64,000 bases of DNA from Tranzscheliella williamsii (lineage: Eukaryota; Basidiomycota; Ustilaginomycetes; Ustilaginales; Ustilaginaceae), in contig JALBYF010000036.1 in the NCBI GenBank assembly GCA_023212725.1, positions 1-64,000 on the forward strand. Reading direction: 5' to 3'. Below are positions 18,274-28,396 of this stretch, piece by piece; position 1 is the stretch's first letter; each line of letters opens with the position of its first letter. The translations under genes were made by a program, and so were the position numbers. The notes beneath the pieces are model-generated. The model was not told the DNA's origin. It saw only the letters and a list, made by a program, of their open reading frames with translations, and did no database searches.

Positions 18274-19194
18274 TTACTTGCCTACGGCGGGGGTGATGGC
18301 GAGGTTGCTCATGCCCTGGAGCGCGGACATGTTGGGGCGGTCGGTGCGGTCGGCGCCGTGGCTTTCGCGGCGCAGCTTCTCGCGCTTGCCGGCCGACATG
18401 TACACGCGCGGATACGAGAGCGGCGTGATGGCGCCGCTAGCCCACCCCGACTTGCGCCCATCCTCGTAGTGCTTCACCTCGTTCTCCACCTGCTCGCCGC
18501 GTTGGATCCGCTCGCGCTCCTTTTTGATCCGTTCCTGCGCCTCGTCGCAGCGTGAGCGCAGGAACGCGATCACGTCCTTCGGCGACGGGTGGTTGAATAT
18601 CGCCGTCCCTGCCACAATGATATTGGCGCCCGCATCCGCACACCGGTCGATCGTCTTCGGACCTACGCCGCCATCCACCTCGACGTCCAGATCCGGGAAT
18701 CGAGCTCGCAGCTCGGCGACCTTGGGCATGCACTCTTTCATGAACTTCTGACCCCCCGCACCTGGCCAGACCGTCATGACCAAAACCATATCGACGGCAT
18801 TCCCCAGCTCGTCCGAGATTTCGGACGCCGGTGTACCCGGGTTGATGGCAACGGCTGCGCGCATCTTGGTAGCCTTGATCTGCCGCACCACATCCATCGG
18901 ATCGTCTGTCGCTTCGAGGTGAAACGTATATGATTTGCCGCCAGCTTCGGCAATATCCTTCACCCAGCGCCCGGGATCGGCAACCATCATATGGCAGTCC
19001 ATAAAAATGTCAGGAAGCGCTTTGTATACCGAAGCGACCACAGGCGCGCCCATGACGATGTTGGGCACAAAGTGGCCGTCCATAATGTCCATATGCAGCC
19101 AGTCGGCGCCTGAATCCATCATCCGCTTGCATTCGCAGTTTAGATTGCCTAGGTCGGACGCCAGCACCGATGGCGCGATCTTTGTCGTCGGCAT
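18274..19194 (-). CDS. RPE1: Ribulose-phosphate 3-epimerase
   Basis: Single exon, 306 aa. It interconverts ribulose 5-phosphate and xylulose 5-phosphate in the cytosolic pentose phosphate pathway. TIM-barrel landmarks are IAPSVLASD at residues 6-14, HMDIMDGHFVPN with metal/catalytic His and Asp, DCHMMV, and VEVDGGV with the second catalytic Asp. Two features are unusual. The loop that is normally MTVEPGFGGQ reads MTVWPGAGGQ, so Glu is replaced by Trp and Phe by Ala. The C-terminus continues about 70 residues beyond the usual end as a Lys/Arg/Glu-rich helix plus tail (ERIKKERERIQRG and on). All catalytic residues appear present, so activity is expected. The start ATG at 19194 precedes the first beta strand directly. 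Confidence 0.94.
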   Translation of the reverse strand: MPTTKIAPSVLASDLGNLNCECKRMMDSGADWLHMDIMDGHFVPNIVMGAPVVASVYKALPDIFMDCHMMVADPGRWVKDIAEAGGKSYTFHLEATDDPMDVVRQIKATKMRAAVAINPGTPASEISDELGNAVDMVLVMTVWPGAGGQKFMKECMPKVAELRARFPDLDVEVDGGVGPKTIDRCADAGANIIVAGTAIFNHPSPKDVIAFLRSRCDEAQERIKKERERIQRGEQVENEVKHYEDGRKSGWASGAITPLSYPRVYMSAGKREKLRRESHGADRTDRPNMSALQGMSNLAITPAVGK

Positions 19195-20254
19195 GCTGCT
19201 CCTCCTGTTGGAATTACTCGTGGGCGAGCCGAGGCGGCAAGAACGGCCGTGTGATCAACGCGCTCAGGATCGGAGCAAGCGCCTGAAGGATAACGAGCGT
19301 TGGTGTACCCAAGACCGAACCTAACGTGCGGGTCGGAATTGCGTTCTATGGACAGTGCGTCTCAAGATATCCGACAGGCCTCTCCACTCGCGATGGGTGG
19401 ATATCTACCCGAAATCAGCGCCAGCAGCTGTCCTGGGTCGCCAACCGCACCAAAGAGTGTGGAATAGAGTTGGCTACCTTAGATCACAGTCGTCCCGGAA
19501 GCGAATGGGAAACCTTGGACAAGATAGCCGGCCAGGATACGGGTGCTACTACGGCCGTTGTGCGAAGCGCTCGTTGAGGGAAGAGTAGTGGAAGGACGCC
19601 GTTGAGTGAGTGGAAGGTGCGGTGATGGTTAGGAAGCTGTGCTAGCGCATTGCTTGACTTCGTGGGACGCCGAGGTTGATGGCCAGAGCGTTTGTTATCG
19701 CCGACACTTTCTGGTGGCTTCCGAAGGGTGAATCATTTACTTTTTGCATACCATCAACTCTTGTACTCGGACGCACGGATCTTTGAGCCAAGTAATCCAG
19801 CTAGAGTAGGTGGTATTGAACGCACCCGCCCTGATTTGAAGTTGATGTCATCGCGAAGAGACAAATTTATACTCGTCAGCTGAAAACCAGCTACAGCGAG
19901 AAAGATTACAGACTTATTAACGCGGGCTGCAGCTCGTCGGATATCTTTGGGGATCGCTTCCTTCGTCATCTTCCCAACTTTACCTCCGAATCACTGTCGA
20001 TGTTAGCTTTTTTTCGAGTCGGAATCGCGTTTGAGCGTAGACTGAGATCGCCGACGCTTGTTATAAGCCACCACACACACCACTACCCTCTCGGGATATG
20101 ACCACGGACATGGACTCTGCAGCATGCGTATAGAACTGAAAATGGCGTGAGTCGGTACAAGTGTGCAGCTCAAGCGAGCTTGCCGCGACAGCCTGTTTAT
20201 GGTCCGCCGGACGTCAGCTCGTGACGTTATGCTGGGGAAAACAGGACTGACACG
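19195..20254. other. Intergenic: RPE1 promoter and SMP/C2 gene 3' flank
   Basis: About 1.06 kb with no supported gene. Short open frames on the plus strand (for example 19692-19883) have no recognisable features. Confidence 0.5.
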
Positions 20255-23200
20255 TTAGAAATGCGAGATGCCCTCGGACTCCATTTTGCCAATCCTCTTG
20301 CTTTGCTTGCCGAATTGTCTCTTGACTCTCGCCATGCCATCTTCGGCATTTGTCTTCATCCAGGTCAGTGTTCGGAAGCTTTTGATCTGGGCTGCGCCTC
20401 TCTCATGTCGGTGTAGGGCACGCGCCCGTGCTCTCCTACCTTCGGGGCTGTCCAAGTCCGAATCCCCCATGATCTGCGCCAAGTCCGAGTCTGTCAGCGA
20501 CGTCGCATACAGTGATTCCTTATCCGTCCCCGAGCGCTCTGTGTCTTCACCCATCTGCTCCGGTTCTCCTACAGTCACGCCCGCATGGGGCGTGTTGGAC
20601 AGTGTACGCCCATGCCTTGCCAGGCCCGAGGGTCGGTTCGATTCGTTTAACTCTTCGTTAACTGTCTTGTCCTCCTGGGATGGGCCCGCCGTCGCCTTTT
20701 TTAGTTGACGACGTTGTTCGACAGCGAGTGTGCGTGGACGTGGCCGCTCGCCTGCGTCTACCAATGTCGTGTAAGTGTCAAAGGCGAAACGCATCTCGTG
20801 GTCACCTGCCGTGCATGACCTGTGTTCCGGAGCGATTCCACGGTAGAAAATGAAGCTAATCTCGAGCCACCCCACGGTCGTTAGATCGTTCGCCTTGATC
20901 GCTTCTTCCGAGATGACCCGGGTTGAGCTGGCGTATAGATCTTCCAGAACAGGAGCCAGATGTGGCTTGCGATCGTCATCTTCGGATTGTAGAAGATCTG
21001 GATTGCTGACGGCTCGAAGGACGTCTTGCTCGACCTTAGACCAGTCTGAAGTTTCGAAAAGGCGGACTCGACGACTGACCGGCATGTCATCTGCAATTCT
21101 GTTCAGCGCTATGAAAGCCCATGCATGTTGATGATGTCGTCCAGGAACGCGCGATTCGCTTCGAAGTTCGATGTACAACGAAGTGGGGTATCTTTGCCGC
21201 ACAGGTATGCGGATTGGCTCCCTAAGATCGCCATTGTAGCTGAGTGTAGCAAATTCACCGGGTCCCCTCGTGAAATCCTCGGTCGGTTCGATAGTATCTG
21301 TGCTTGCGCGGCCACCTACTGTTTCCAGGTGGAGATGGCATTTTTTCTTGTCCGACATCGAAGGAGGCAGACCGATGGCCTTGCAGCTGTCAACCTCGAG
21401 GATGCCCACATTCCATCCTCGCAGTGGGCGCGGCACCAAGAGTTCGACGCTTCGGAAAAGGAGAGTGATGCGTATCTTGCCAGATCCTAGGCCCCCGGTC
21501 AGTGTGTACCACCCTGTAGTTCGACTGGTCTCGCGAAGCACATCGGCAATCCGAAGGCCAACACATCCCAGAATGGGATCGCCCTCCCTCATTCGAGCGT
21601 CGCGAACAGAGAAATCGATCCTGGCAGTTGTCCAATCACCAATAAATCGCTCGCTGCCAGCATTGATGTAAGGTCGAGGGTTCAGGGTCTTCGTTCGGGT
21701 TCGGAAGACAGCTTCATCATTTAGGAACACTTGGACATAAGATGAAGGAAGTTTGCCGCCGCTACCACCTTCCGCCTGGCTCTCATCAGTTGGCGCTGTG
21801 CCGTGACGATTAGATTTCGAAAGTCGTTTGGCATTTCCCAGCGACTTCTGAGTGGAGGGCACTTCCAAGCCATGCATGTTGTGAATGTGGAAGACAAGGA
21901 TGCCTGAAGGGAACTCAGGCGTAGGCGGCTCCATGGTCGCTTGCTGAGCGCCCTCGATCATTGTGGCCAGCTTTTTGACACGCTCCTTGCGATTTCGCCT
22001 CTGCTGAAGGACTTTGTTGTCTATTGGCAGACCTAGACCATTGATGAAGCGATCAAATCCGGTCATGTACTTCTCAAGCCCTTCGCAGGAACCAGGCCCG
22101 ACCAACGTTTCGAGCGGATCACTCTTGCCGTCTGGAGTGGGCGGAAGCGTCTTGTCCGCTTTGGTTGCTGTCGGAGCCAAGAGATCTTCAGAGTCCATCG
22201 CTGCCTTCGCACGTCCTTCTGCAGCATGCAAGAGCTTTCGCCTGAGCGGTGCGTGGCCTGAGTTAGCCGCGTGCGCCAGGCCGAAAAATCCAACGCTGTA
22301 CTTCAACGTGCCCTGAACAGAAGCACCCTTCCGCATGGGTTGCAGTGCATCGGTACGAGTCTCTAGCAGGTTGGAACTCAAGCCTTCGCCCCCGGGACAG
22401 AATTTACGAATTAGTCGATCGAGCGAGATCTCAACTTTGCCCAGAGGATCATCAGCTGAGAAGCGATCAGCGTCATAGACGATCAGACGAAGGCGGTCCC
22501 GGTCGCGGACCTCATCGGGAGATACGAGGAGGAAGCCAGCTTCTTGCCAGACTGCATCGCGTCGCCTTCTCACTATGCGTGAAGTGAACAGAGGTTTACC
22601 CGCTCGAGCGAAAGATGCTTGGACGAACGGGTCACTCTGGCCGTTGGCATCTGCTGCAGCTAGATTGTCAGCCTGATGAATGACAAAGCAGACGACACCG
22701 ATCGAGTAAACATCTTGAGGCCCATCCCCAGCGCCTAAGAGACCAGCAATGTCGATGGTATACGACAAAGGTGCAATGAAGCCTTTGATGACGTCTTCAA
22801 CCGCATGGAGGACATAGGTTGACATGAAGGGAAGGTTCATGGCGTCGATCACCATCTTCTTGCCTAGTGGTTTGGCAGACATTTCAAGCTTGGGGGCGCC
22901 GACGAAGGTAACTGCAGCGTGTTTAACGAAGGGGGCGACAGGTGTCATCTGAAGGCGGACACGCGCCTTGCCCTCGATACCGACCATCTCGATCCAGACC
23001 GGCACATCAACAGCAGCAATCTTCTGCAAGCCCACACTGAGATATAGGAGTAGGTGGATTCTCTCGGTGGGCAGGTTTCGAACTTCGTCGAATTCCCCTT
23101 CAGCATCACCATCACTGACGGGTTCGCGGCTTAAGAGTGGTATGGAGGAGGTGTTGGCTGTGCTCCCGAGCGTGCTCTTCCTCGATTGCGGACCACGATA

Positions 23201-24238
23201 GGCAAAGGTGACTTCGAGATTGACATAATCGCCGACATCAACATCAATACCGGATTGGCCATCGTTGGATTGGCCGTGGTGGGTATCATCGCGTTCGCTG
23301 TCATGCGCGACCGCTTGGCGTCCTGCATCTTTCCGAGCTTGCTCCACGGCTCCTTCCAGGAAAGAGTCTTGATCAGAAGGCAAAAGGCGGAAACTTTTAA
23401 CCTTCAACGGAATGGAGCCTTGATCCATGTCTTCGACTCTGACGCTGTGTACAATTCCCGGGACTTGCGTCATAAGACTATCTTCCAGCAGGTCAATGAA
23501 GGGTGCAAAATAATCCGAGTTAATGAGCGGCCAGGCAGTAGCTAGAGCCTTATTGAGCCATTCTACAGATTCTTCATCTTGCCCAGGGATGAGGGCTTTC
23601 TTAGCGGCTTCCTCCATCTCCAAGCTCCATTTGGTATCATGTCCCACAGCGTCCAGTTTCTTGTAGAGGATATGGCCGCTACACGCTGCAACAACTATTG
23701 CCAGCAAGGAGCTGAATTTGGCTACCGCGATAGCGGCCAGCACAGTGCCGCCAAAAAAGAACATGGTCATGGGAAGCGTGTCCCTGAAGGCCCCCAGCGC
23801 TTGTCTACTCGCGCCGCCAACTGGAGCTCCTGCACCGGCGCTCTTTGTTCCTGGAGCCATTCCCAAAGGCTGCGTGTCGTCAAAATTGCCGCCCTTGTTG
23901 GGCTTCGATTCGGGAGTCATGCTGGCCGCGGATAGGCGCTTTTCTTTTCCTTTGCCGCCCTGCAAAGAACCACCTTGTTGCACGCCGTTAGCCGGGCGCG
24001 CATAGTCTAAGTGACGCGGCGGTACAGGCGGGACACCGTTACTGGAGGCGAGAGACCACCGCTTAGAGTTGCCGTTGAGACCGTCATTACCGAGCGCATC
24101 GTCCTCGATACTGATGTCGTCGTTGCTAGATTTCTTATGGGTTTTCAGGCTCGGCTTTCTGAGGCGAGAGCGGATGGAGGAAAAGCTGGCTCGTCTACCA
24201 GAGAGACTCTTTCTCGGCGAAGGCTCCGATTCCGACAT
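20255..24238 (-). CDS. SMP/C2-domain membrane-contact-site protein, Mug190-like
   Basis: Single exon, 1327 aa from the ATG at 24238 (MSESEPSPRK). The open frame continues upstream without an ATG. Order of parts: a basic, Ser-rich N-terminus; a hydrophobic hairpin at about 159-191 (FFFGGTVLAAIAVAKFSSLL); an SMP lipid-transfer module from about 225 (VEWLNKALATAWPLINSDYF) to about 500, with VPVWIEMVGIEGKARVRLQ inside; a C2 domain from about 520 (VCFVIHQADNLAAADANGQSD); at least one more C2 with an acidic ligand loop; and a C-terminal region with further beta-rich, C2-like sequence and a charged tail. Tricalbins, extended synaptotagmins and the fission-yeast Mug190 family share this plan and tether the ER to the plasma membrane while moving lipids. 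The GDYVNLEVTFAYRG segment points to the Mug190 branch. Localisation is by family. Confidence 0.85.
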   Translation of the reverse strand: MSESEPSPRKSLSGRRASFSSIRSRLRKPSLKTHKKSSNDDISIEDDALGNDGLNGNSKRWSLASSNGVPPVPPRHLDYARPANGVQQGGSLQGGKGKEKRLSAASMTPESKPNKGGNFDDTQPLGMAPGTKSAGAGAPVGGASRQALGAFRDTLPMTMFFFGGTVLAAIAVAKFSSLLAIVVAACSGHILYKKLDAVGHDTKWSLEMEEAAKKALIPGQDEESVEWLNKALATAWPLINSDYFAPFIDLLEDSLMTQVPGIVHSVRVEDMDQGSIPLKVKSFRLLPSDQDSFLEGAVEQARKDAGRQAVAHDSERDDTHHGQSNDGQSGIDVDVGDYVNLEVTFAYRGPQSRKSTLGSTANTSSIPLLSREPVSDGDAEGEFDEVRNLPTERIHLLLYLSVGLQKIAAVDVPVWIEMVGIEGKARVRLQMTPVAPFVKHAAVTFVGAPKLEMSAKPLGKKMVIDAMNLPFMSTYVLHAVEDVIKGFIAPLSYTIDIAGLLGAGDGPQDVYSIGVVCFVIHQADNLAAADANGQSDPFVQASFARAGKPLFTSRIVRRRRDAVWQEAGFLLVSPDEVRDRDRLRLIVYDADRFSADDPLGKVEISLDRLIRKFCPGGEGLSSNLLETRTDALQPMRKGASVQGTLKYSVGFFGLAHAANSGHAPLRRKLLHAAEGRAKAAMDSEDLLAPTATKADKTLPPTPDGKSDPLETLVGPGSCEGLEKYMTGFDRFINGLGLPIDNKVLQQRRNRKERVKKLATMIEGAQQATMEPPTPEFPSGILVFHIHNMHGLEVPSTQKSLGNAKRLSKSNRHGTAPTDESQAEGGSGGKLPSSYVQVFLNDEAVFRTRTKTLNPRPYINAGSERFIGDWTTARIDFSVRDARMREGDPILGCVGLRIADVLRETSRTTGWYTLTGGLGSGKIRITLLFRSVELLVPRPLRGWNVGILEVDSCKAIGLPPSMSDKKKCHLHLETVGGRASTDTIEPTEDFTRGPGEFATLSYNGDLREPIRIPVRQRYPTSLYIELRSESRVPGRHHQHAWAFIALNRIADDMPVSRRVRLFETSDWSKVEQDVLRAVSNPDLLQSEDDDRKPHLAPVLEDLYASSTRVISEEAIKANDLTTVGWLEISFIFYRGIAPEHRSCTAGDHEMRFAFDTYTTLVDAGERPRPRTLAVEQRRQLKKATAGPSQEDKTVNEELNESNRPSGLARHGRTLSNTPHAGVTVGEPEQMGEDTERSGTDKESLYATSLTDSDLAQIMGDSDLDSPEGRRARARALHRHERGAAQIKSFRTLTWMKTNAEDGMARVKRQFGKQSKRIGKMESEGISHF

Positions 24239-26452
24239 CTCGAGCCAGGCGCAGCGACTGGACCCGATTTGCACCCCTGTTGGACAAGCCTTGAAGGCTG
24301 GTCTACAAGCTAAGGGCTGCGTATTGCTTTTTGCCTGTTCTGATTGCGAAGTGTAGACAGTTGGTTGAGTTATGTGGAGCGCAATCAACGTGTGGATGAT
24401 GGAGGAGTCCCGTGAGCCTTCTCATCAAAGTTGCTGTGCTCGTGGGGTGTAGCTCGCAAGATTTAGCTATGCAATCCGACGCAAGGCAAGCTTAAGCATG
24501 CATCGGTTCCATGATGATGATACCAAACAATTAATATCGTGGCTCTATTTTGCATTCCGATCTAGCTTTACTGCACTGCCTTAGCCTTGAATGCATGCAG
24601 CGCATTCCTCTACTTTCGGCAACTTGGCCGCTCAAACAGGATTGAAGCAAGCCATCCCGACTACAACCCGCCAAGACATTTGGAACACAGCAAAGCGAAC
24701 CAGCAAAGTGAGCACCATGCTCCATATCGATACAGTATCACAAGAAAGCCGAGCGAAGTCGCGGCCACTTGCAAGCCCTTCACTAGAATTTGAGGACCTT
24801 CGAAACGCGTTTCTACGCACACCGCTCCAGCTTCAAAGTGTTTTCAGTAGTGTGTCTCTGGAAGCACATCTGTTGCGTAGAAACGTTGTTTCCAAAGGTG
24901 TCTGGTCCGTAGTGCTTCCTTTGCTGAGCTTGTCGGCGAATTACTTCTGCGGTTATAAATGCTGCAATCCCAAAAGCATGCACAAGACCATGTATCTCAC
25001 GGGCCCAGCTGTTTAGCAGCGACAGTGCTTTAGCTTTCGAGGGTCGAGCCAGGGAAATGATGGCCAAGCTAGCTTCAGCGCCGAAAAAGCAACGCAAGGG
25101 ATCTATTATCGAGAATGGGCTCCGGCCTTTACCTCCGCAGTCACAAATTCGGCACGACGCAACGCGTTTGTAAGGGCGAGCCTCGACATCAAGATCAGCG
25201 TGAATTCCAGTATAGCAACAAGCCGACGGGAACTGTCATGATGTAAGCAGAACATGATCGCGCGTCACGGTTGGCAAAAGCACGTGTGGCCCACTATATG
25301 GATAAGGGTGTTAGTTCTCCTTGTGTGGCAGGCTATAGCTCACGTTTATGGCAGTGAAGTGGAAACGGCCGGGTGACTGATGCAAGACTGATGCAAGAAG
25401 ATGATGTGAGAGAAAGGCATCTCGGTGAAGAGCAAGATGCATGCTGATGCGCAACAATGGCACAGCGTACTAACTGAGTTATATACTTTCTATAGAGACA
25501 CATACCTCCCTCTACCCAATCATACAAAAACGAACCAAAGATCTCACGGGCTGTTCATCTGCCGCATGAAACTCGGTTTTGACAGCTTCACCGTGGCTAC
25601 CAAGCACCGAAGCATAGCCAAGCTTCTCGGCATATCATGGGCACGCAAAATCGACATCTGCTCGCACCACTCTTCTCGCTAGAGGTATTTCGCTAGCAGG
25701 TCGAGCTGCTGCGAGGACGGTATTTCAGCCAGCAGAGCAATCTCCTAGCCTTAGGTGCCGGTCATGGAGGTATTACAAAGACACGTATTAGCATGCAGTA
25801 CTCATTTGCGGAAAAAATGGAAGCCATGACGATGGCAGCTTAACTAGAAAAGCTGTACGAACGTCCTCAGTCGTATGTTCACTTCTTGCCAGGAGAAGAG
25901 AAGCTAGAATGAGGGCGTCTCGGAGGACCTCGCACTTACGTCGTCCTAGGAAGGCACCAGTGTGATCTGCTTACTGTAGCCGAGATCTTGCTTTGCTAAG
26001 CCGAAGGCTTACGCCATGGTCTTGGTCGGACCGTCACCATGCCCGTAGACACTCGCTCGACAGGGTCTCCTTCCGTCCCCGCTCTGGCGAAGCTCAAGCG
26101 CCTGTAAGACGTCCAGCTGATCCACATTAGTCACTTCCATCCCGTAGCCGGTGCCGTCACCTTCGAAATCCGGCCACCCCAGCCCTCCACTTTTGACTCA
26201 GCATGCCTGCCGATATCCGTATACCAGCGAGAGCGAGTTGACGTCTATGACGACTCGCAGTCTGCAGCACGCTCCCAAGAAGACAACATGCTGGTGCGCA
26301 TCAACTGCCAACAACAGGTTGCCCACAGTGCGACCCTGAAAGTATAAGAAGGCACGCGTCCTTATGACCATCCCTCCCCGTTTCATCAAGTCGCTTCATC
26401 CGCATATCCGCATCAGCCACATCGACCGCATCCGTTTATTCACCTCGCCGAA
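24239..26452. other. Long intergenic region (2.2 kb)
   Basis: No supported gene. The longest ATG-started frame is 24591-25016 on the plus strand (141 codons), with no recognisable domain or splice-supported extension. The right end carries the promoter of the small acidic protein, with a TATAAG element at 26343. Confidence 0.45.
26343..26348 (+). promoter_or_regulatory. TATA-like element of the small acidic protein gene
   Basis: TATAAG lies 105-110 nt upstream of the start codon at 26453. A similar spacing is seen for the TATA box of the other small hydrophilic gene at 53618. Confidence 0.45.
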
Positions 26453-26841
26453 ATGTCCGCCCAAAAAGATCAGATCCCCGTCACGGACGAGTCCATGCAG
26501 TACAGCAACATCGACGCCGATGCAGAGGAGCAAGTCATCAAGAGTGGCTCCGCCCAGCAGCAGATCGACTCGGATGCGTCTAACCTCGACCAGTCCAACA
26601 TCATCGATAACTCGGCGGGCGTCAGCACCCGAGGTGTCAAGACGGATGCCACCAAGCAAGTAAGTTCAGCCCCCAAGCGTATACAGGTTGCAGATGCTCC
26701 GCTGTAGCCTGTCTGCCTCAATGCCCTTGTATAACTGAAATCTGACCCCCACTTTCCATCTCGTCCCTTCGCTATCATGTATAGGACCGAGAGATTGACC
26801 AGGCTGTTGATGATGCCACCAAATACGATGAATCTACCTAG
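26453..26841 (+). CDS. Small acidic hydrophilic protein
   Basis: Not recognised. Two exons, 87 aa: 26453-26659 and 26785-26841, intron 26660-26784 (GTAAGT to GTATAG, phase 0). The joined end reads GVKTDATKQ then DREIDQAVDDATKYDEST. The protein is rich in Asp, Ser, Gln and Ala, has no cysteine, no hydrophobic stretch and no signal peptide, and is probably disordered. The start ATG has A at -3 (CGAAATG). A TATA-like element sits about 105 nt upstream. It converges on COX4. Such proteins are often stress-induced, but that is inference. Without the splice the frame would end at VADAPL. Confidence 0.65.
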
Positions 26842-27113
26842 AGATATCACCTCTGGCTCCACTTGAACAGCATAGTTACACCCTCATGTACCATTAAACT
26901 GAATCGAAATCCTCTCTTCTGCGCCGATAGCCGTGATTAGCTTGTTATGTCGTGCTGTCGCTATTCCACCTTCGCTGATCTCGCTAGCCGCGCTCCAGAT
27001 TGAAAGGTCCCGGTGTCAGCACACGGCCGTACACGACGTGCGACGGTCAATACGATTCGATTGTCTACTTGAGCATGCGGTTCGGAATGCAAGAATCAGC
27101 GAGCAAGGCGAGT

Positions 27114-27863
27114 CTAGTGGTGACCGGCGTGCTCGTCGCCCTCGAACTGCATTGTGTAGACTGAGAATGGACATGTAAGGCCGAGGACAAACACGGTCGT
27201 CAGTATCTTGCGTCGTGAGGATTCTTTAGTCTACGTGCGGTTCCATATGGAGAAAGAGGCTACTTACCACTTCCGCACTCGGGGCATCGGTGGTGCTTGA
27301 GCTGGTTGTTGAGGTGCAAGTAGATGACATCGTGCGAGTCGGCAGGGTAGCCGCTGCATCCAACAATCCGGGTAGGCCACTACAAGAGGGGGCAAGGCAG
27401 GTCGGCGCCAGCACAGGGTGAAATGTTTGGCGTCAGCTAAACCGACCTGTCGTAGCTAGGGTAGGATCGAACGAGTGGTTACGTCACAGTTGAACTGCGC
27501 TTGCCGAGAGCCTAACCACTTGCTTCACTCCTACGCCCAAACGTCGGACCGCATACTTACGTAGCTCTTGATGCTAATGGGGTTTTCAGTAGTCCCCTGG
27601 TGGGTCATCTGGAGAGGCTCCATGTCGAAAACCTCCTGGCCCTGAAGCTTGCCGAGCAGCTCATATCGCTCGAGACCAGTAGCCTGCTGCTCGTCGCTGG
27701 GGACCTCACCAGGCTTGGCGCCCTCACCCTGGATGACGGGGGGCCCGGCGGCAAGACGGAGGGCCGAGCAAGTGAAGAGACGCGAAGAGGCGTTGATGGG
27801 CGAGGGAGCGACCCGGAGAGCGGCGGGTGCGCGGGTCAGGACACGTCGAGCGGCGAAGAGCAT
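27114..27863 (-). CDS. COX4: Cytochrome c oxidase subunit 4 (zinc-binding; mammalian Vb)
   Basis: Three exons, 153 aa: 27561-27863, 27268-27379 and 27114-27160, with introns of 181 and 107 nt. The phases are 0 and 1 and all junctions are GT-AG. It is a nuclear-encoded subunit of mitochondrial complex IV in the inner membrane, facing the matrix. The first 35 or so residues are an Arg/Ala/Ser-rich presequence. The zinc site is complete: C109 and H117 (RIVGCSGYPADSHD) with C133 and C136 (RCPECGS). The last exon is only 47 nt and supplies VYTMQFEGDEHAGHH, including the His-rich end common in the family. Splicing is required to make the zinc site, since exon 1 alone stops before it. It has a divergent promoter with the acyl-CoA synthetase. 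Confidence 0.94.
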
Positions 27864-28396
27864 GGTGAACGCGGATGTCGCTTGTGAAAGGAGCGGTACG
27901 AGGTGGTTGGTGAAGAGGTGTGATAACGATCAGGCTCAAACTGGCGAATCGCAATCTTCCGAACGACAGCGACGACGATGATTTTCGCTGCCGCCTCACT
28001 TACGCTACCCAGTCGCACGAGACAACCGGAGCCAAACGCAAATACTGGTTCGGTTCCGAGTCTCTTTAGTCAACTTATTTCTTCGACTAACCTAACAACC
28101 ACTCAACTTCTCTGAACCGTGCTTTCGGCAATCGTGCATGGCGCTCTCGGTAATTACCCCGCACTTCACAGAGCGGGGGGAAAGATCAGATGTCAGATGT
28201 CAAGACCGGCCCGGCCCGGACCCACCCTTGGGTGGCCCAACCGCCTGTCGATAGCAAGCTGTCGATCAGAAGAGAGTGACAAGCTTTGTGTTTACTTCTG
28301 GTTAGCTAGTGAACCCACCAATCCCGTCGTCGAGAACAGGAGGCTTCATAACCCTGCCTCCCGCAGCTCAGCCATCCGACAAGAGAACCGGACGAC
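27864..28396. promoter_or_regulatory. Divergent promoter region, COX4 / acyl-CoA synthetase
   Basis: A 533-nt space between two divergent genes, holding both promoters. No clear TATA box. No gene. Confidence 0.55.

Noticed and set aside
24591..25016. 141-codon ATG-started frame on the plus strand
   Set aside because: No recognisable domain, no splice extension, and an equally long frame on the other strand.
27430..27545. tRNA-like A-box and B-box (GTTCGATCC) on the minus strand inside COX4 intron 1
   Set aside because: The T-stem does not pair, the acceptor stem would overlap the T-arm, and no anticodon stem-loop of normal size forms.
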